A stretch of DNA of 64,000 nucleotides, from the NCBI RefSeq assembly GCF_000368565.1, contig NZ_KB849545.1, positions 174,304 to 238,303 on the forward strand, given 5' to 3'. Position numbers and translations under genes: made by a program. The stretch is from Acinetobacter gerneri DSM 14967 = CIP 107464 = MTCC 9824 (GTDB taxonomy: Bacteria > Pseudomonadota > Gammaproteobacteria > Pseudomonadales > Moraxellaceae). Positions 29,878 to 43,284 of this stretch are shown here, piece after piece (position 1 is the stretch's first letter; each line of letters opens with the position of its first letter). Below the pieces are notes generated by a model that worked only from the letters and a program-made list of their open reading frames with translations, was not told where the DNA came from and ran no database searches.

Positions 29878-30690
29878 TTAGGGCAAAGCTTTGAGTAAGC
29901 CATTCTCAACTTGATAAATTCGACCTTCACCAAAATTAATTTGCTGATTAACACCATCTAAATGTGCAAAACCTTTGATACGATCCAATTGTGGAGAGTG
30001 TTGAAATTGCTTGGTTTTAGGATTGTAAATCCAATAAATATAACGATTGTCTTCAACTTTTTGTTGGTTCGACGCATCACCTAAAACCAAATCAAAATAA
30101 CCATCAAAGTTGATGTCTTTATAATCAACCGAGTAAGAAAAGGCTGAAAACCCATCGAGTTGTTGAACCTTTTGGTTATTCAGTTTATTGATGACATCCA
30201 CACGTTGAATCAAAGTTGCATGCGTTTCAGGATCTGTTTTACCATAAAATTTAAAGATAAATGCAGGTTTATTTTCCACTTTAACAGCAGGTTCAAAATT
30301 TAGAAAAACTGAAGAATGCTGACTTTGATCAGCTAAAGTAGCCGTCATATAACCCGTATTTGCATTAAGATGTGCATCAATTTGATAGAGCCCATTTGCA
30401 GCATCACCCACTTCTGGATCAAATGACTTTAAGTTGATCTGATTGCCTTTTTGCAGCCCTTCAAAACTGACTCCCTTCTGAGTTTGAAGGTTGAAAAGTG
30501 TACCGTGCGGATTCCATTTTCCTGCATAAAGTGAAAGAAAATACTGACCATCTGTCGAGCGCAACATACGTTGCATACTGATTGTCACCGATGGAATCGG
30601 TTCAAGCACTGTGTCAGTTGGCGCAGCCAGACTCCCCTGAGCAAAGCCCAAACTCATGATGGATGCAAACATAAAGTATTTCAATTTCAT
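29878..30690 (-). CDS. Secreted protein of unknown function
   Basis: The 270 aa protein starts MKLKYFMFASIMSLGFAQG, a clear signal peptide that ends at about SLAAP, so it is probably periplasmic. A start 12 residues upstream is possible but weaker. The mature part looks beta-rich. It contains INFDGYFDLVLGDASNQQ, which resembles an FG-GAP/calcium-binding-like D-x-D-G-x-x-D loop, and RYIYWIYNPKTKQFQ. I do not recognise a named family with confidence; XAC2610-like secreted proteins are a possible match. It stands alone between the glycosyltransferase and the pilus operon. Confidence 0.75.
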   Translation of the reverse strand: MKLKYFMFASIMSLGFAQGSLAAPTDTVLEPIPSVTISMQRMLRSTDGQYFLSLYAGKWNPHGTLFNLQTQKGVSFEGLQKGNQINLKSFDPEVGDAANGLYQIDAHLNANTGYMTATLADQSQHSSVFLNFEPAVKVENKPAFIFKFYGKTDPETHATLIQRVDVINKLNNQKVQQLDGFSAFSYSVDYKDINFDGYFDLVLGDASNQQKVEDNRYIYWIYNPKTKQFQHSPQLDRIKGFAHLDGVNQQINFGEGRIYQVENGLLKALP

Positions 30691-30784
30691 CAGCGATCTC
30701 TTAACCGACTTTATGGCAAATGCCACTAATACGATCTAATTTATCATAAATTAAATCCAGCAGAGTCTATGCCCGAAAGAGCAT

Positions 30785-30825
30785 TAAAAAAAGAGGCTTT
30801 CTAAAAAGAAAACCTCTTTGATTAT
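30785..30825 (-). terminator. Probable terminator of the pilus operon
   Basis: AAAGAGG and CCTCTTT pair across a 16-base loop, with an A run on the left giving U residues on the minus strand. It is about 40 bp past the last pilus gene. Confidence 0.6.
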
Positions 30826-30863
30826 TTTTCAATTATTTTGATGCCGTTATAAGTTCTGCCTGA

Positions 30864-31274
30864 TTAAAAGTTAAGATTTACAAAAAGCAGATCACGATAT
30901 TCGCCAGCAGGTACCCGAATATTTGGCGTATCCAACAACTCAACAATCACTGTAAATTTATTTCGTCCTGCTGAAATGGGACTCAAAGGGACATTCCACA
31001 TATTGCTATTTGCCCCCAAAATACTCATTCGTGTTTTTAATGCATTATTTGACGAATCCGTCACAACACTATCCCCTTGTGGTGAACGTAAATTTAACGC
31101 GCTAAATTGAACGGTATAATTTTGCTCACAACTTACAATAAAAGACGTGGCTGATTGACCTCGAAAAGTTGCAGGCAAATGCATCACTGGCTCAGTAAAA
31201 CTCCCCATCGTACAAGCGCTTGCAAAGCTCTGTGTACTCAAAATACTGAGCAACAAAATACTGAAATATTTCAT
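30864..31274 (-). CDS. Chaperone-usher pilus minor (probably tip) subunit
   Basis: The 136 aa protein starts MKYFSILLLSILSTQSFASA, a signal peptide, with GAGGAG upstream. The mature domain has two cysteines (ACTMGS and VSCEQN), likely a disulfide, and ends VPAGEYRDLLFVNLNF. This is the alternating beta-strand ending expected of pilins assembled by donor-strand exchange. It is the last gene of subunit-chaperone-usher-subunit order, the position of the tip adhesin in Csu-like archaic pili. No extra adhesin domain is visible, so binding activity is uncertain. Confidence 0.75.
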   Translation of the reverse strand: MKYFSILLLSILSTQSFASACTMGSFTEPVMHLPATFRGQSATSFIVSCEQNYTVQFSALNLRSPQGDSVVTDSSNNALKTRMSILGANSNMWNVPLSPISAGRNKFTVIVELLDTPNIRVPAGEYRDLLFVNLNF

Positions 31275-31288
31275 TTTGCTCTCCTCAA

Positions 31289-33571
31289 TTACTGACATAA
31301 CAAATCAATCACCTGCTTTGCATCTGATGCAGGTCTTGATCTCAAATCCAACGAGGCATGACAGCTTTTATTTCCGGGCATTTTAATCAAAAGATCATAT
31401 TTATCTTGTTTTAAACCATAGAGATAAACCTTAGCTTCGCCATCGATTGGATAATATTCTGGGTCATCACCAACATAGACCTCCGTTGCTCTTTCAAAGT
31501 GATGATTTTCTGCATCGTGTAAACGTACAATCGCCATTTGTGTGTGATAAACAGGAAAATCCACATAATATCCGCGCTGATTTAAAGTAATAATTCTTTT
31601 TTTCTCAACATCTACTTTTTCATCAAGTGGCAGCTGGTTTTGATTAAAGGAAATATCATAATTCACATAAGGAATAATATTATGTACAAACATATATCCC
31701 TTATCATTTGTTTTACCCACCAATGAAGACGTCCGATATATATCTATATCTTTATAATCCCCAACATTAACCACAGCGAAAGCATTATCCACATATTTAG
31801 TTGCAGCAACATGCTTACCTAACCAAACCAAAGCCCCTTCATAAGAAGCTTGGGTATTATGAAAACGATCATTGCGATCATGAGAAACCCTCAGATCACC
31901 ATAATTACTTTTATAAACTCCATAACCACTATAAGAGAAATCACTATCGCGATTGGTCACACCTATACCATAATCTAGACCTGTTTGATAATTTGAATTT
32001 TTAACATAACTCATTCGATTGATTTCACTATTATTTCGAGATGCTGAAATACTTCGTCCTTTATCAAAATAATAGTTCATTGAAAGTAAAAAACCTGAGT
32101 TTGCGTTATTTTCTAGATCCTTATAATACCCAATATTATAAGAAAACTGCTTATTGACAATTTTTGAAAATGAAAGATTGAGAATACGATTTTTTGATAC
32201 ATTAAAATTTTGATTTGGATAATAATCTCGTTCCACATAATTAAGATACATATTATTAAAATAAGGGATCTCATATAACCCTATATAAACCAAAGTATCG
32301 CTCTTAACCCTTTGAGAACTTAGATCACCTAAACGCCTAAAATCCTGACTATAATATTGATTGCTAATACCAAATGAATATCGACCGATTTGATTACTCA
32401 ATGAAGTATTCATATTGTAACCATTTTGACCTTTATACTGGCTTAAGGTATATGAATAATCTAAAAGTCCAAATCGAGATAATGCCTGAGTCCATAAAAA
32501 GCTATAATTTTTTGCTTCTTCACTATATGAAAGTGTCGTGCCTAATGTCGTTTTATCAGTAAGACCTCGACGATAATAGATACTTGAAAAAAACTCTCGA
32601 TAATCATCATTTTGATCTGAATAGTTATAACGGATTTTACCTAAAGAAATGTTGTATTCATCAAGCTTAGGTTTAAGCAGACGGTTATTAATATAAACAG
32701 GAAAACTTTGAACAGTCCTATTTCCCAATATATCTTCCACGACAATTTGTGCAGTTCCGCCTTGCTGAATTGATGCACCCGACTGTATCGAGTAATTTCC
32801 AGGTAACACTTTTTGCCGATAGAGTTGCACCCCATTGATATACAAATCAACTGTAGAAGGTAAAGTTGCACTACCATTCAATGCTGGGACATTCCAATAG
32901 ATAAAATCTGGTCTTTCAGTAAAGTTGGTGCCAAAGCTCAATCCACCAAACCGAAATGATGAAAGCTGTGTATTAAAAGTAGTAATGGTATCCCCGATCA
33001 CTAAGCGTGAAAAATGATTCGGAAATTCAAAACTCAAGGACGTGTCCAGCCGTATTAGATGATCATCACTGGCTTTTTCTTTATAAAACAAGCCATTTTT
33101 AAACATCCAATAATCTTTAAAAATACCCAACTCTGTCATCGCATTGAACTGATGACTGCTATTATCTTGATTATAAAATGTATTGTAGTTAAGGAAACCA
33201 CCAAAATTAGCCTTCACAGGCATTAACACCTGCGAGCCAAAGTTTTGATCATTAAAAAAATGTCCAGGTGCATTGATTTTAATTGCTTGCAAACCATCAT
33301 CTTTTTCAGAACTAAATTCATTCCCCGAAACCAAGCAAAACTCTTTTTTGTCACTCCGATTTTTTAATGCCTCTTTTTTAATCCCCAAATGTTCAAGCAC
33401 ATTACATTCAACATAATTTTTACCGTCCTCTACAAACATCAAGCTATCTGTTTGACGATCCACCCCATTGATCCATAGATTCATCAATACAATATGCTGT
33501 TCCGCTTCTGCATACGCGATGATACATATAAAAAAACTACTAAGAGGAAAAACATCTTTGAGTTTTAACAT
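31289..33571 (-). CDS. Fimbrial outer membrane usher
   Basis: Ushers form the outer membrane pore that assembles and exports pilus subunits. The 760 aa protein has a signal peptide, an N-terminal domain that would bind chaperone-subunit complexes, and a beta-barrel with a plug. The plug region includes VDLYINGVQLYRQKVLPG, GGTAQIVVEDILGNRTVQ and FPVYINNRLLKP. C-terminal domains end with a conserved CHASLDLR region. The ATG at 33571 has AGGAGG eight bases upstream; a GTG one codon earlier is less likely. It begins 4 bp after the chaperone stop. Confidence 0.92.
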   Translation of the reverse strand: MLKLKDVFPLSSFFICIIAYAEAEQHIVLMNLWINGVDRQTDSLMFVEDGKNYVECNVLEHLGIKKEALKNRSDKKEFCLVSGNEFSSEKDDGLQAIKINAPGHFFNDQNFGSQVLMPVKANFGGFLNYNTFYNQDNSSHQFNAMTELGIFKDYWMFKNGLFYKEKASDDHLIRLDTSLSFEFPNHFSRLVIGDTITTFNTQLSSFRFGGLSFGTNFTERPDFIYWNVPALNGSATLPSTVDLYINGVQLYRQKVLPGNYSIQSGASIQQGGTAQIVVEDILGNRTVQSFPVYINNRLLKPKLDEYNISLGKIRYNYSDQNDDYREFFSSIYYRRGLTDKTTLGTTLSYSEEAKNYSFLWTQALSRFGLLDYSYTLSQYKGQNGYNMNTSLSNQIGRYSFGISNQYYSQDFRRLGDLSSQRVKSDTLVYIGLYEIPYFNNMYLNYVERDYYPNQNFNVSKNRILNLSFSKIVNKQFSYNIGYYKDLENNANSGFLLSMNYYFDKGRSISASRNNSEINRMSYVKNSNYQTGLDYGIGVTNRDSDFSYSGYGVYKSNYGDLRVSHDRNDRFHNTQASYEGALVWLGKHVAATKYVDNAFAVVNVGDYKDIDIYRTSSLVGKTNDKGYMFVHNIIPYVNYDISFNQNQLPLDEKVDVEKKRIITLNQRGYYVDFPVYHTQMAIVRLHDAENHHFERATEVYVGDDPEYYPIDGEAKVYLYGLKQDKYDLLIKMPGNKSCHASLDLRSRPASDAKQVIDLLCQ

Positions 33572-33575
33572 CACA

Positions 33576-34295
33576 CTAACCTCCTAATTGATATTCAAGA
33601 GGTATTCCATTTTTCATTTTATCTGTTTCAATAATGGCTTTATATCGTCTCAAATCACTCAAATTAATTTGACCTAGGTTAAAAACCCAGTTACTTCCTT
33701 TGAGTAAATATTTCATATCATTATTTTCAACAACCTTTTTACCATGATTATCTAAAATAGTAATTTTTAATATTTGAATATGTGATAGAGCATTGTTTTT
33801 AATATTCAAACTCAAGTGATTATTACTATACTGTGTAGTTATTTTAATATTTACACTATCCTGCTTCCCCAAAAAAAGTGGCAATGAGATATTAAATAAA
33901 AAATTCATAGTTGAAGCCTTTACTACAGGTGCAACTTCTTTAAATGTAATACGGTAAGTTTGTTCATCTGTGAGATTCATCGCACGAATAGGTTGAGTAA
34001 ACCCGATACGGACGATTTGTTTTTTTCCGGGTAAAATAACAAAGTTTTTAGGGTTAATAATCAGATCATCACCAACATTTTCATATTGATCAATGCCATT
34101 TTCATCTTGTGTCCATTTTACCGCAGACATTTCAAATATTTTTTCTGTTTTAATATCTTTTGATTCCATGACCACAGTTACACTTCGTTGATTCATTTTT
34201 TCATCAAGATAAAGCTGTATCGGTGATATCTGCAATCCAGCAAAACTTAGATTTGAAAAAATAAGCAATAACGACACTAAAGCGAAATTTTTCAT
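33576..34295 (-). CDS. Periplasmic pilus chaperone
   Basis: The chaperone donates a beta-strand to pilus subunits until the usher takes them. The 239 aa protein has a signal peptide (MKNFALVSLLLIFSNLSFA) and then GLQISPIQLYLDEKMNQRSV. Two immunoglobulin-like domains follow, with NPKNFVILPGKKQIVRIGF, the typical F1-G1 region, and IQILKITILDNHGKKV in domain 2. The length fits the family. It sits between the major subunit and the usher. Confidence 0.9.
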   Translation of the reverse strand: MKNFALVSLLLIFSNLSFAGLQISPIQLYLDEKMNQRSVTVVMESKDIKTEKIFEMSAVKWTQDENGIDQYENVGDDLIINPKNFVILPGKKQIVRIGFTQPIRAMNLTDEQTYRITFKEVAPVVKASTMNFLFNISLPLFLGKQDSVNIKITTQYSNNHLSLNIKNNALSHIQILKITILDNHGKKVVENNDMKYLLKGSNWVFNLGQINLSDLRRYKAIIETDKMKNGIPLEYQLGG

Positions 34296-34382
34296 AATTC
34301 TGCCTGTTTCATTTTATTTAGAAGTTATTCATTAATAACGTAAGTGGGATAGTTTTTAAAAACTATCCCACTTAGTGATACT

Positions 34383-34949
34383 CTAGAAATAAACTGCAAT
34401 ATTATAATTTTCTTTATATGTTCCAGCCGGTTTAGAAATACCAACAGCAGTATTAGTGACAGAAACCGTATATTGAGAACCGGTAAAGGATCTAGGAATA
34501 TTTTGATATTCCTGATTTAAATCATAATTCACGCCACCATTACCTGTTGTTGTAATATTGAGTGGAATACTAAAAATAGTCCCATTTTCTGAATATCGTG
34601 CATTACTATTATTATCAGTCGTCAGTTTCATTTTATACTGGGCATTCGATTTAACATTGAAAGTGCCTGTACCTGTTCCGCCATCAGCAAAAGTGATGTC
34701 ATCTGTTTCGACCTGCAATTCACATAATGTTGGCACAGTCACATAAATTGGAATCTGACCGCTACATGTTTCTGTACCACGCCCAGAACCACAATTAGAT
34801 CCCCCTGTTTGTGTTCCTCCCCCCTGATGGGCACCCCCCTGGTTATTGCTTCCACCTGGTTTTGCAGCAGATAAATCTTCTGCAAAAACCGCTGTTGAAC
34901 TTGTTCCTAAAATCAATATAGAAAGCGCAGTTTTGATAAATTTAGACAT
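34383..34949 (-). CDS. Major pilus subunit with a Gly/Asn-rich N-terminal insert
   Basis: The 188 aa protein starts MSKFIKTALSILILG with AAGGGG upstream; its signal peptide ends at about VFAED. A low-complexity stretch follows (about residues 31-57, rich in Gly, Asn, Gln and Ser with one Cys). The pilin domain then begins near QIPIYVTVPTLCELQVE and ends with the typical KPAGTYKENYNIAVYF. As the first gene of the operon it is the likely shaft subunit. The Gly-rich stretch lies where the donor strand would normally be, which is unusual. Confidence 0.78.
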   Translation of the reverse strand: MSKFIKTALSILILGTSSTAVFAEDLSAAKPGGSNNQGGAHQGGGTQTGGSNCGSGRGTETCSGQIPIYVTVPTLCELQVETDDITFADGGTGTGTFNVKSNAQYKMKLTTDNNSNARYSENGTIFSIPLNITTTGNGGVNYDLNQEYQNIPRSFTGSQYTVSVTNTAVGISKPAGTYKENYNIAVYF

Positions 34950-35416
34950 AAGAATCCCCTTTTTTATGTTCATCATGATTATTTACGTGACATTTTCCCC
35001 ATATAACTCAAAGATTAAATTTGAATTAATTTTAGCCACGAATTAATTATATCAACGATATGAGTGTTTTTTGATCGACTGACTTTTCACATAATGTTTC
35101 TTTTAAACTTACACACCGAATTAATTATATGTTTTAATAGTATTTATTAATTTTTTTTATTAATGATATTTTTGTCAATCACCAATTCTTGTGAATTTTA
35201 CTTCTAAATTTTTTATTATATGTTTCAATAATTTATTATTTTTCACGGTTTTTTGAGATCAACAACTTTTACATTTCATTACACTTACTTTATTCAAGAT
35301 TAACTGTTTGAAAAATTTAATCTTATTTTTTAGTATAAAAATATATTAATTATGTCAACTCCGACACAAAAAAGAAAACCCGCAAAATGCGGGTTTTCTT
35401 TTTCAAAAACTAAAAA
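34950..35416. other. 467 bp A/T-rich region between the pilus operon and ilvC
   Basis: The DNA is strongly A/T-rich with many short T runs. It contains the pilus operon promoter region and, at its right end, the ilvC terminator. I see no coding region or clear single promoter. Such A/T-rich upstream DNA is typical of H-NS-silenced pilus operons, but this is inference. Confidence 0.5.
35368..35404 (-). terminator. Terminator after ilvC
   Basis: AAGAAAACCCGC and GCGGGTTTTCTT form a long stem with a short A-rich loop, followed on the minus strand by T residues. It lies just past the ilvC stop. Confidence 0.9.
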
Positions 35417-36504
<1,088 letters not shown>

Positions 36505-36539
36505 CCTCTATCAAAGTAGAGGTATGAAAGGTATGAAAA

Positions 36540-37031
36540 TTAAATGGTTAAAACTTTTTCGCCACGGGCGATACCAGATACGCCAGAACGAACGACCTCT
36601 AGAATGGTGTTTTCAGCCAGAGCGTCAATAAAACCATCTATTTTCTCTGTTGTCCCTGCAATTTGAATTGTATACGTTGTTGGCGTTACATCAACAATTT
36701 GAGCACGGAATATATCTGATGTGCGTTTGATTTCAGCACGAGCAGAACCCAATGCTTTCACCTTGATTAACATCAATTCACGCTCAATATGTGCGCCTTC
36801 AGATAAATCTACAACCTTTACAACTTCAACAAGTTTATTGAGTTGCTTGGTAATTTGTTCAATCTTGTGTTCATTACCATATGTCGTCAAAGTCAGACGC
36901 GAAAGCGTAGGATCTTCAGTCGGTGCAACGTTTAAGGTTTCAATGTTATAACCACGTTGTGAAAACAACCCGACTAAACGAGAAAGCGCACCTGCTTCGT
37001 TTTCAACGAGTACAGAAATAATGTGTCTCAT
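36540..37031 (-). CDS. ilvH: Acetolactate synthase small (regulatory) subunit
   Basis: The small subunit activates the catalytic subunit and gives valine feedback inhibition. The 163 aa protein starts [31 protein letters not shown], the standard ACT-domain opening, and a second ACT-like domain follows. The ATG overlaps the ilvI stop by 4 bp (ATGA), indicating translational coupling. Length is normal. A longer upstream reading is not supported. Confidence 0.96.
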   Translation of the reverse strand: MRHIISVLVENEAGALSRLVGLFSQRGYNIETLNVAPTEDPTLSRLTLTTYGNEHKIEQITKQLNKLVEVVKVVDLSEGAHIERELMLIKVKALGSARAEIKRTSDIFRAQIVDVTPTTYTIQIAGTTEKIDGFIDALAENTILEVVRSGVSGIARGEKVLTI

Positions 37032-38818
37032 GAAGTACGCTCCCCTTTGCTTAACCACATATCCTGCATAGATTGACCTGCAATCAACATTGGATATACA
37101 TGTTCTGTACGATCAACCATGACGTTGATAAATACACATTTATCGTTGATTGCCATAGCTTCAGCAAGCTTAGACTCAAGCTCATCAGCATGATCAATCT
37201 GGATACCTACGTGACCATAAGCTTCCATCAATTTTGCAAAATCCGGTAATGACTCTACATAAGAACTAGAATGACGACCTTCATAGTTCATATCTTGCCA
37301 TTGTTTTACCATACCCAAAGCACGGTTGTTTAAGCATAGAATTTTTACATTTAAGCCATATTGCTTACATGTAGAAAGCTCTTGGATACACATCTGAATC
37401 GATGCTTCACCTGTAATACAAACCACTTGCTGATCTGGGAATGCAAGCTTCGCAGCCATTGCATAAGGCAAGCCCACACCCATCGTACCTAGACCACCAG
37501 AGTTGATCCATTGACGAGGACGCGTATATTTATAATAAAGCGCGCCAAACATTTGGTGCTGACCCACATCCGAAGTGATGATCGCTTGGCTATTGGTAAT
37601 TTTATCTAAAGCTTCAACAACTTGTTGTGGCTTCATTACACCATTTTGACCTGCTTCATATTTCAAACCATGGACTTTGCGCCATTCATTGATTTGTGAC
37701 CACCAAGCATCCAACGCTTCTGGGTTTGGTTTTGAAACATTCATTTGTTTCAATTGAACCAACATTTCTTGAAGAACAGGTTCAACCGCACCTACGATTG
37801 GAATGTGCGCCATGATGGTTTTTGAAATCGTTGCTGGATCGACATCAATATGAATCACTTTTGCATTTGGACAGAATTTTGCAGGATTGTTGGTTACACG
37901 GTCATCGAAACGTGCGCCAATTGCTAAAATCACATCCGCATTATGCATCGTCATATTGGCTTCATATGTACCATGCATACCCAACATACCGATAAATTGA
38001 GGGTCATTACCTGGGAAACCGCCCAAGCCCATCAATGTATTGGTTACTGGATAATTTAAAAGATGTGCAATTTCAGTTAATAATTCTGAAGCATTGCCTT
38101 GTACAACACCGCCACCCGTATAAATAATCGGACGTTTTGCATTTACAAGTTCTTCGATCGCTTTACGAATCTGACCAGAATGCCCACGATGAGGTGGTTG
38201 GTAAGAACGCATCTTCACTTTTTCTGGGTATTCGTAAGCAAATTTCTCTGCTGGATTGGTTGCATCTTTTGGAATATCAACAACAACTGGACCAGGACGA
38301 CCACTAGAAGCGATATAAAATGCCTTTTTAATCACGGCAGGAATTTCGCTTGCGTGACGAATTTGGAAGCTGTGTTTTACGATTGGACGTGAAACACCGA
38401 CCATATCTGTTTCTTGGAATGCATCTTCACCAATCAGATGCGAAGCAACCTGACCAGACAAAATCACCATTGGGATTGAGTCCATATATGCAGTTGCAAT
38501 CGGAGTAACTGTATTGGTTGCACCAGGACCTGAAGTGACTAGCACGACGCCTGTTTTACCAGTGACGCGAGAATAGGCATCAGCCATATGACCAGCAGCT
38601 TGCTCGTGACGCACTAGATAATGATTAATTTTATCTTGTTTAAATAGCGCATCGTAAATATGGAGTACTGCGCCGCCTGGATATCCAAAAACATGTTCAA
38701 CGCCTTCGTCCGCCAATGCGCGAACAAGCATTTCACCACCAGATAAAAGTTCCAACGTATTCACCCTATCTTTATATTCCACGACATTATGGGAGACATA
38801 ATGCGTGCATTCATTCAT
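37028..38818 (-). CDS. ilvI: Acetolactate synthase large (catalytic) subunit
   Basis: This ThDP enzyme condenses pyruvate to acetolactate, or pyruvate and 2-oxobutyrate to acetohydroxybutyrate. The protein has up to 596 aa. Key parts are [16 protein letters not shown] with the catalytic Glu region [15 protein letters not shown], the FAD region, and a C-terminal ThDP motif around [19 protein letters not shown]. The start is uncertain: ATG at 38818 or a GTG 18 codons later ([13 protein letters not shown]), where the conserved family sequence begins. A leader region with hairpins lies upstream. It overlaps ilvH by 4 bp. Confidence 0.95.
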   Translation of the reverse strand: MNECTHYVSHNVVEYKDRVNTLELLSGGEMLVRALADEGVEHVFGYPGGAVLHIYDALFKQDKINHYLVRHEQAAGHMADAYSRVTGKTGVVLVTSGPGATNTVTPIATAYMDSIPMVILSGQVASHLIGEDAFQETDMVGVSRPIVKHSFQIRHASEIPAVIKKAFYIASSGRPGPVVVDIPKDATNPAEKFAYEYPEKVKMRSYQPPHRGHSGQIRKAIEELVNAKRPIIYTGGGVVQGNASELLTEIAHLLNYPVTNTLMGLGGFPGNDPQFIGMLGMHGTYEANMTMHNADVILAIGARFDDRVTNNPAKFCPNAKVIHIDVDPATISKTIMAHIPIVGAVEPVLQEMLVQLKQMNVSKPNPEALDAWWSQINEWRKVHGLKYEAGQNGVMKPQQVVEALDKITNSQAIITSDVGQHQMFGALYYKYTRPRQWINSGGLGTMGVGLPYAMAAKLAFPDQQVVCITGEASIQMCIQELSTCKQYGLNVKILCLNNRALGMVKQWQDMNYEGRHSSSYVESLPDFAKLMEAYGHVGIQIDHADELESKLAEAMAINDKCVFINVMVDRTEHVYPMLIAGQSMQDMWLSKGERTS

Positions 38819-39308
38819 TGATTGCGTGCTCTGTTATAGCACACATGCTCAGTAGTTTTGCAGCAATAATTAATTTTTTGATTACATAGCTGTTTAAGCT
38901 ACATTAACAACGAAAGTATGTTGGGATAAACATACTTTAGTAAGGGGCATTTTCTCGGCTTAGAGAAAATGGTACTGCTCGCATCGCTATTTATTCGAAG
39001 GGTGATCGAATAAAAACAACAAAACTAAAACATGCATTTTTGTAGTAAAAAGCACTATTGTCAAGCATTAGTACACGCTTTTTATTGATTATTTAACAAA
39101 CGATGTTTTTTTAAACCATTCCTTTTTTTTAATGCATTTATAAAAAATATTTCAATGACTTATAAATAAATAAATTTCAGTAAGAAATCCTTTCCTCGCC
39201 TGCAAATTTGGTTAAAATAAAATCATTCAATATTTTTGCTGTACGACGACGATTTTTTTCAATTTTGTTTCTATTTTTTAAATTTTTTTTTGTTTTTTGG
39301 GGTGTGTA
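38819..39308. other. 490 bp ilvI upstream region with three hairpins
   Basis: Three perfect hairpins stand in a row on the ilvI side. The first has arms 38990-38998 and 39006-39014 (9 bp), the second 38948-38956 and 38963-38971 (9 bp), and the third 38914-38923 and 38930-38939 (10 bp). A possible leader peptide overlaps the first. From about 39060 to 39308 the DNA is very A/T-rich, with promoters for the two divergent genes. Confidence 0.55.
38987..39037 (-). CDS. Possible Leu/Val-rich leader peptide of the ilvIHC genes
   Basis: A 16-codon frame reads MHVLVLLFLFDHPSNK and stops 168 bp before ilvI. Four Leu and two Val codons fall within the first nine residues, as expected for branched-chain amino acid attenuation. 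Its last codons overlap the first of three successive hairpins. Against it, no clear ribosome binding site is visible, the DNA is T-rich so Leu, Val and Phe codons are easy to get by chance, and the third hairpin lacks a good T run. Confidence 0.35.
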   Translation of the reverse strand: MHVLVLLFLFDHPSNK

Positions 39309-39722
39309 ATGCTGCAAAACCATTTTTCTGCTAAATATTCATTATCAATATTTTTTGTGATCTATTTCATATTTTGTTCAACTTCAAGTTTTGCAGAGGA
39401 TTTTTATAAGTGGGTCGATGCCAACGGCTCTACACATTATACCCGCACCCCACCACCTAAAAATATTCGTCATAAAACGGTCGTGGAAACCTATGGCTGG
39501 AAAACACCAACCAATGCACCTTCACAAAGTCCTGTCCCTACAAATAATCAAACCTTCAATCATCCCGATGGCGCAATTGCACCTGAAACATCACAAAATA
39601 ATCCTGCAACTCATCAAATGCCTGAACCTGCACTTGCACCTGCCACAACATTACCGAATACAGCCCCCGCTCCAAGCTCAAAAACATTCCCCCATACATC
39701 TGTTTCACCTGTCATGAATTGA
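39309..39722 (+). CDS. DUF4124-domain secreted protein
   Basis: The 137 aa protein starts MLQNHFSAKYSLSIFFVIYFI with GGGG upstream and has a signal peptide ending near SFAED. The DUF4124 motif follows directly: DFYKWVDANGSTHYTRTPPP. The remaining half is a low-complexity Pro/Ala/Thr-rich tail (from about residue 65), probably disordered. The function of DUF4124 proteins is not established. It stands alone between the ilv genes and leuS. Confidence 0.8.
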   Translation: MLQNHFSAKYSLSIFFVIYFIFCSTSSFAEDFYKWVDANGSTHYTRTPPPKNIRHKTVVETYGWKTPTNAPSQSPVPTNNQTFNHPDGAIAPETSQNNPATHQMPEPALAPATTLPNTAPAPSSKTFPHTSVSPVMN

Positions 39723-39796
39723 TCCAACAAATGACGAAAATATCCAGATAATTTCGCATTTTTTATCTTTCTACATTTTTTTGATAAATAAGCTCG

Positions 39797-42503
<2,707 letters not shown>

Positions 42504-42610
42504 AAACCACAGCGTTACTTCTTTTTATGTAGAAGGTTGGGATGAGGAATCTTTTATCAAAGAACCTCTCCCTCGCCCCGCTTATCCAAGAGTGGGAACT
42601 AAAAGCCTAC

Positions 42611-42636
42611 AAAGCGCGTTGTCAGCAACGCGCTTT
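42611..42636 (+). terminator. Strong hairpin between leuS and lptE
   Basis: AAAGCGCGTTG and CAACGCGCTTT form a perfect 11 bp stem with a TCAG loop. The following ATCTTTAAAA is only partly T-rich, so termination may be partial or the element may be a processing site. Confidence 0.6.
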
Positions 42637-42709
42637 ATCTTTAAAATGGCAACATTAAAAATTATTCAATTTACTGATCGTTTCGAGTAAATATCCAAGA
42701 GGAATAAAC

Positions 42710-43252
42710 ATGCACTTAGTCCAACGTGTGGCTGCGGTTATTTTAACTTTAGGTTTAAGCGCAGGTTTAGTCGGTTGTGGTTTCCATCTTAAAGGAACAA
42801 ATCCGACGGCGACCCCTCTGATTTATACAAAATTAAATTTGCAATTGCCACGCAATGCTGAAGATCTAGAAACCAAACTCAGTGTTTATTTGACTGCTGC
42901 TGGTGTGCAACTCAGCCACAATCCTGACGCTTATGTACTGCGTGTTCTCAACTATCAACCGATTCGTCACGAATTAAATGGTCAGTTGGTTGAAACATTG
43001 CTTCGTTTGACTGTGACTTTCCAAATTGAAGATCAGCAAGGCAATCCTGTGACTGAACCACGTACTTTGACCGCTTCTCGTAGTTATCAATATGACGTAG
43101 CAACAGTCAACACAGACGATCAGCAAAATGCTTATTTACAACAAATTTTGATTGACGATATCGCTCAACAGATTACTCGTCAGATTTCAGCAAACCGTTT
43201 ACCTAAAGCGAAAATTAACGCTACTGTTCCAGTTACGCCACAAACTCGATAG
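42710..43252 (+). CDS. lptE: LPS-assembly lipoprotein LptE
   Basis: LptE is an outer membrane lipoprotein that plugs the LptD barrel during lipopolysaccharide insertion. The 180 aa protein has a signal peptide with the lipobox LVGC and continues GFHLKGTNPTATPLIYTKL, typical of LptE/RlpB. The C-terminal helix ends QQITRQISANRLPKAK. The ATG follows AAGAGG at good spacing. It sits between leuS and holA, as expected. Confidence 0.93.
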   Translation: MHLVQRVAAVILTLGLSAGLVGCGFHLKGTNPTATPLIYTKLNLQLPRNAEDLETKLSVYLTAAGVQLSHNPDAYVLRVLNYQPIRHELNGQLVETLLRLTVTFQIEDQQGNPVTEPRTLTASRSYQYDVATVNTDDQQNAYLQQILIDDIAQQITRQISANRLPKAKINATVPVTPQTR

Positions 43253-43284
43253 TTTTTTAAATTTAGGTTAGTCATACTGCTCAA

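Noticed and set aside
39036..39064. Promoter with TTGACA at 39059-39064 for ilvI
   Set aside because: The -35 is perfect, but the -10 at normal spacing is poor (AAAAAT) and would overlap the leader peptide start. Kept only as a note.
39391..39717. Second-frame 108-codon stretch inside the DUF4124 gene
   Set aside because: The His/Pro/Leu-rich translation comes from the low-complexity repeat tail of the real gene read in another frame.
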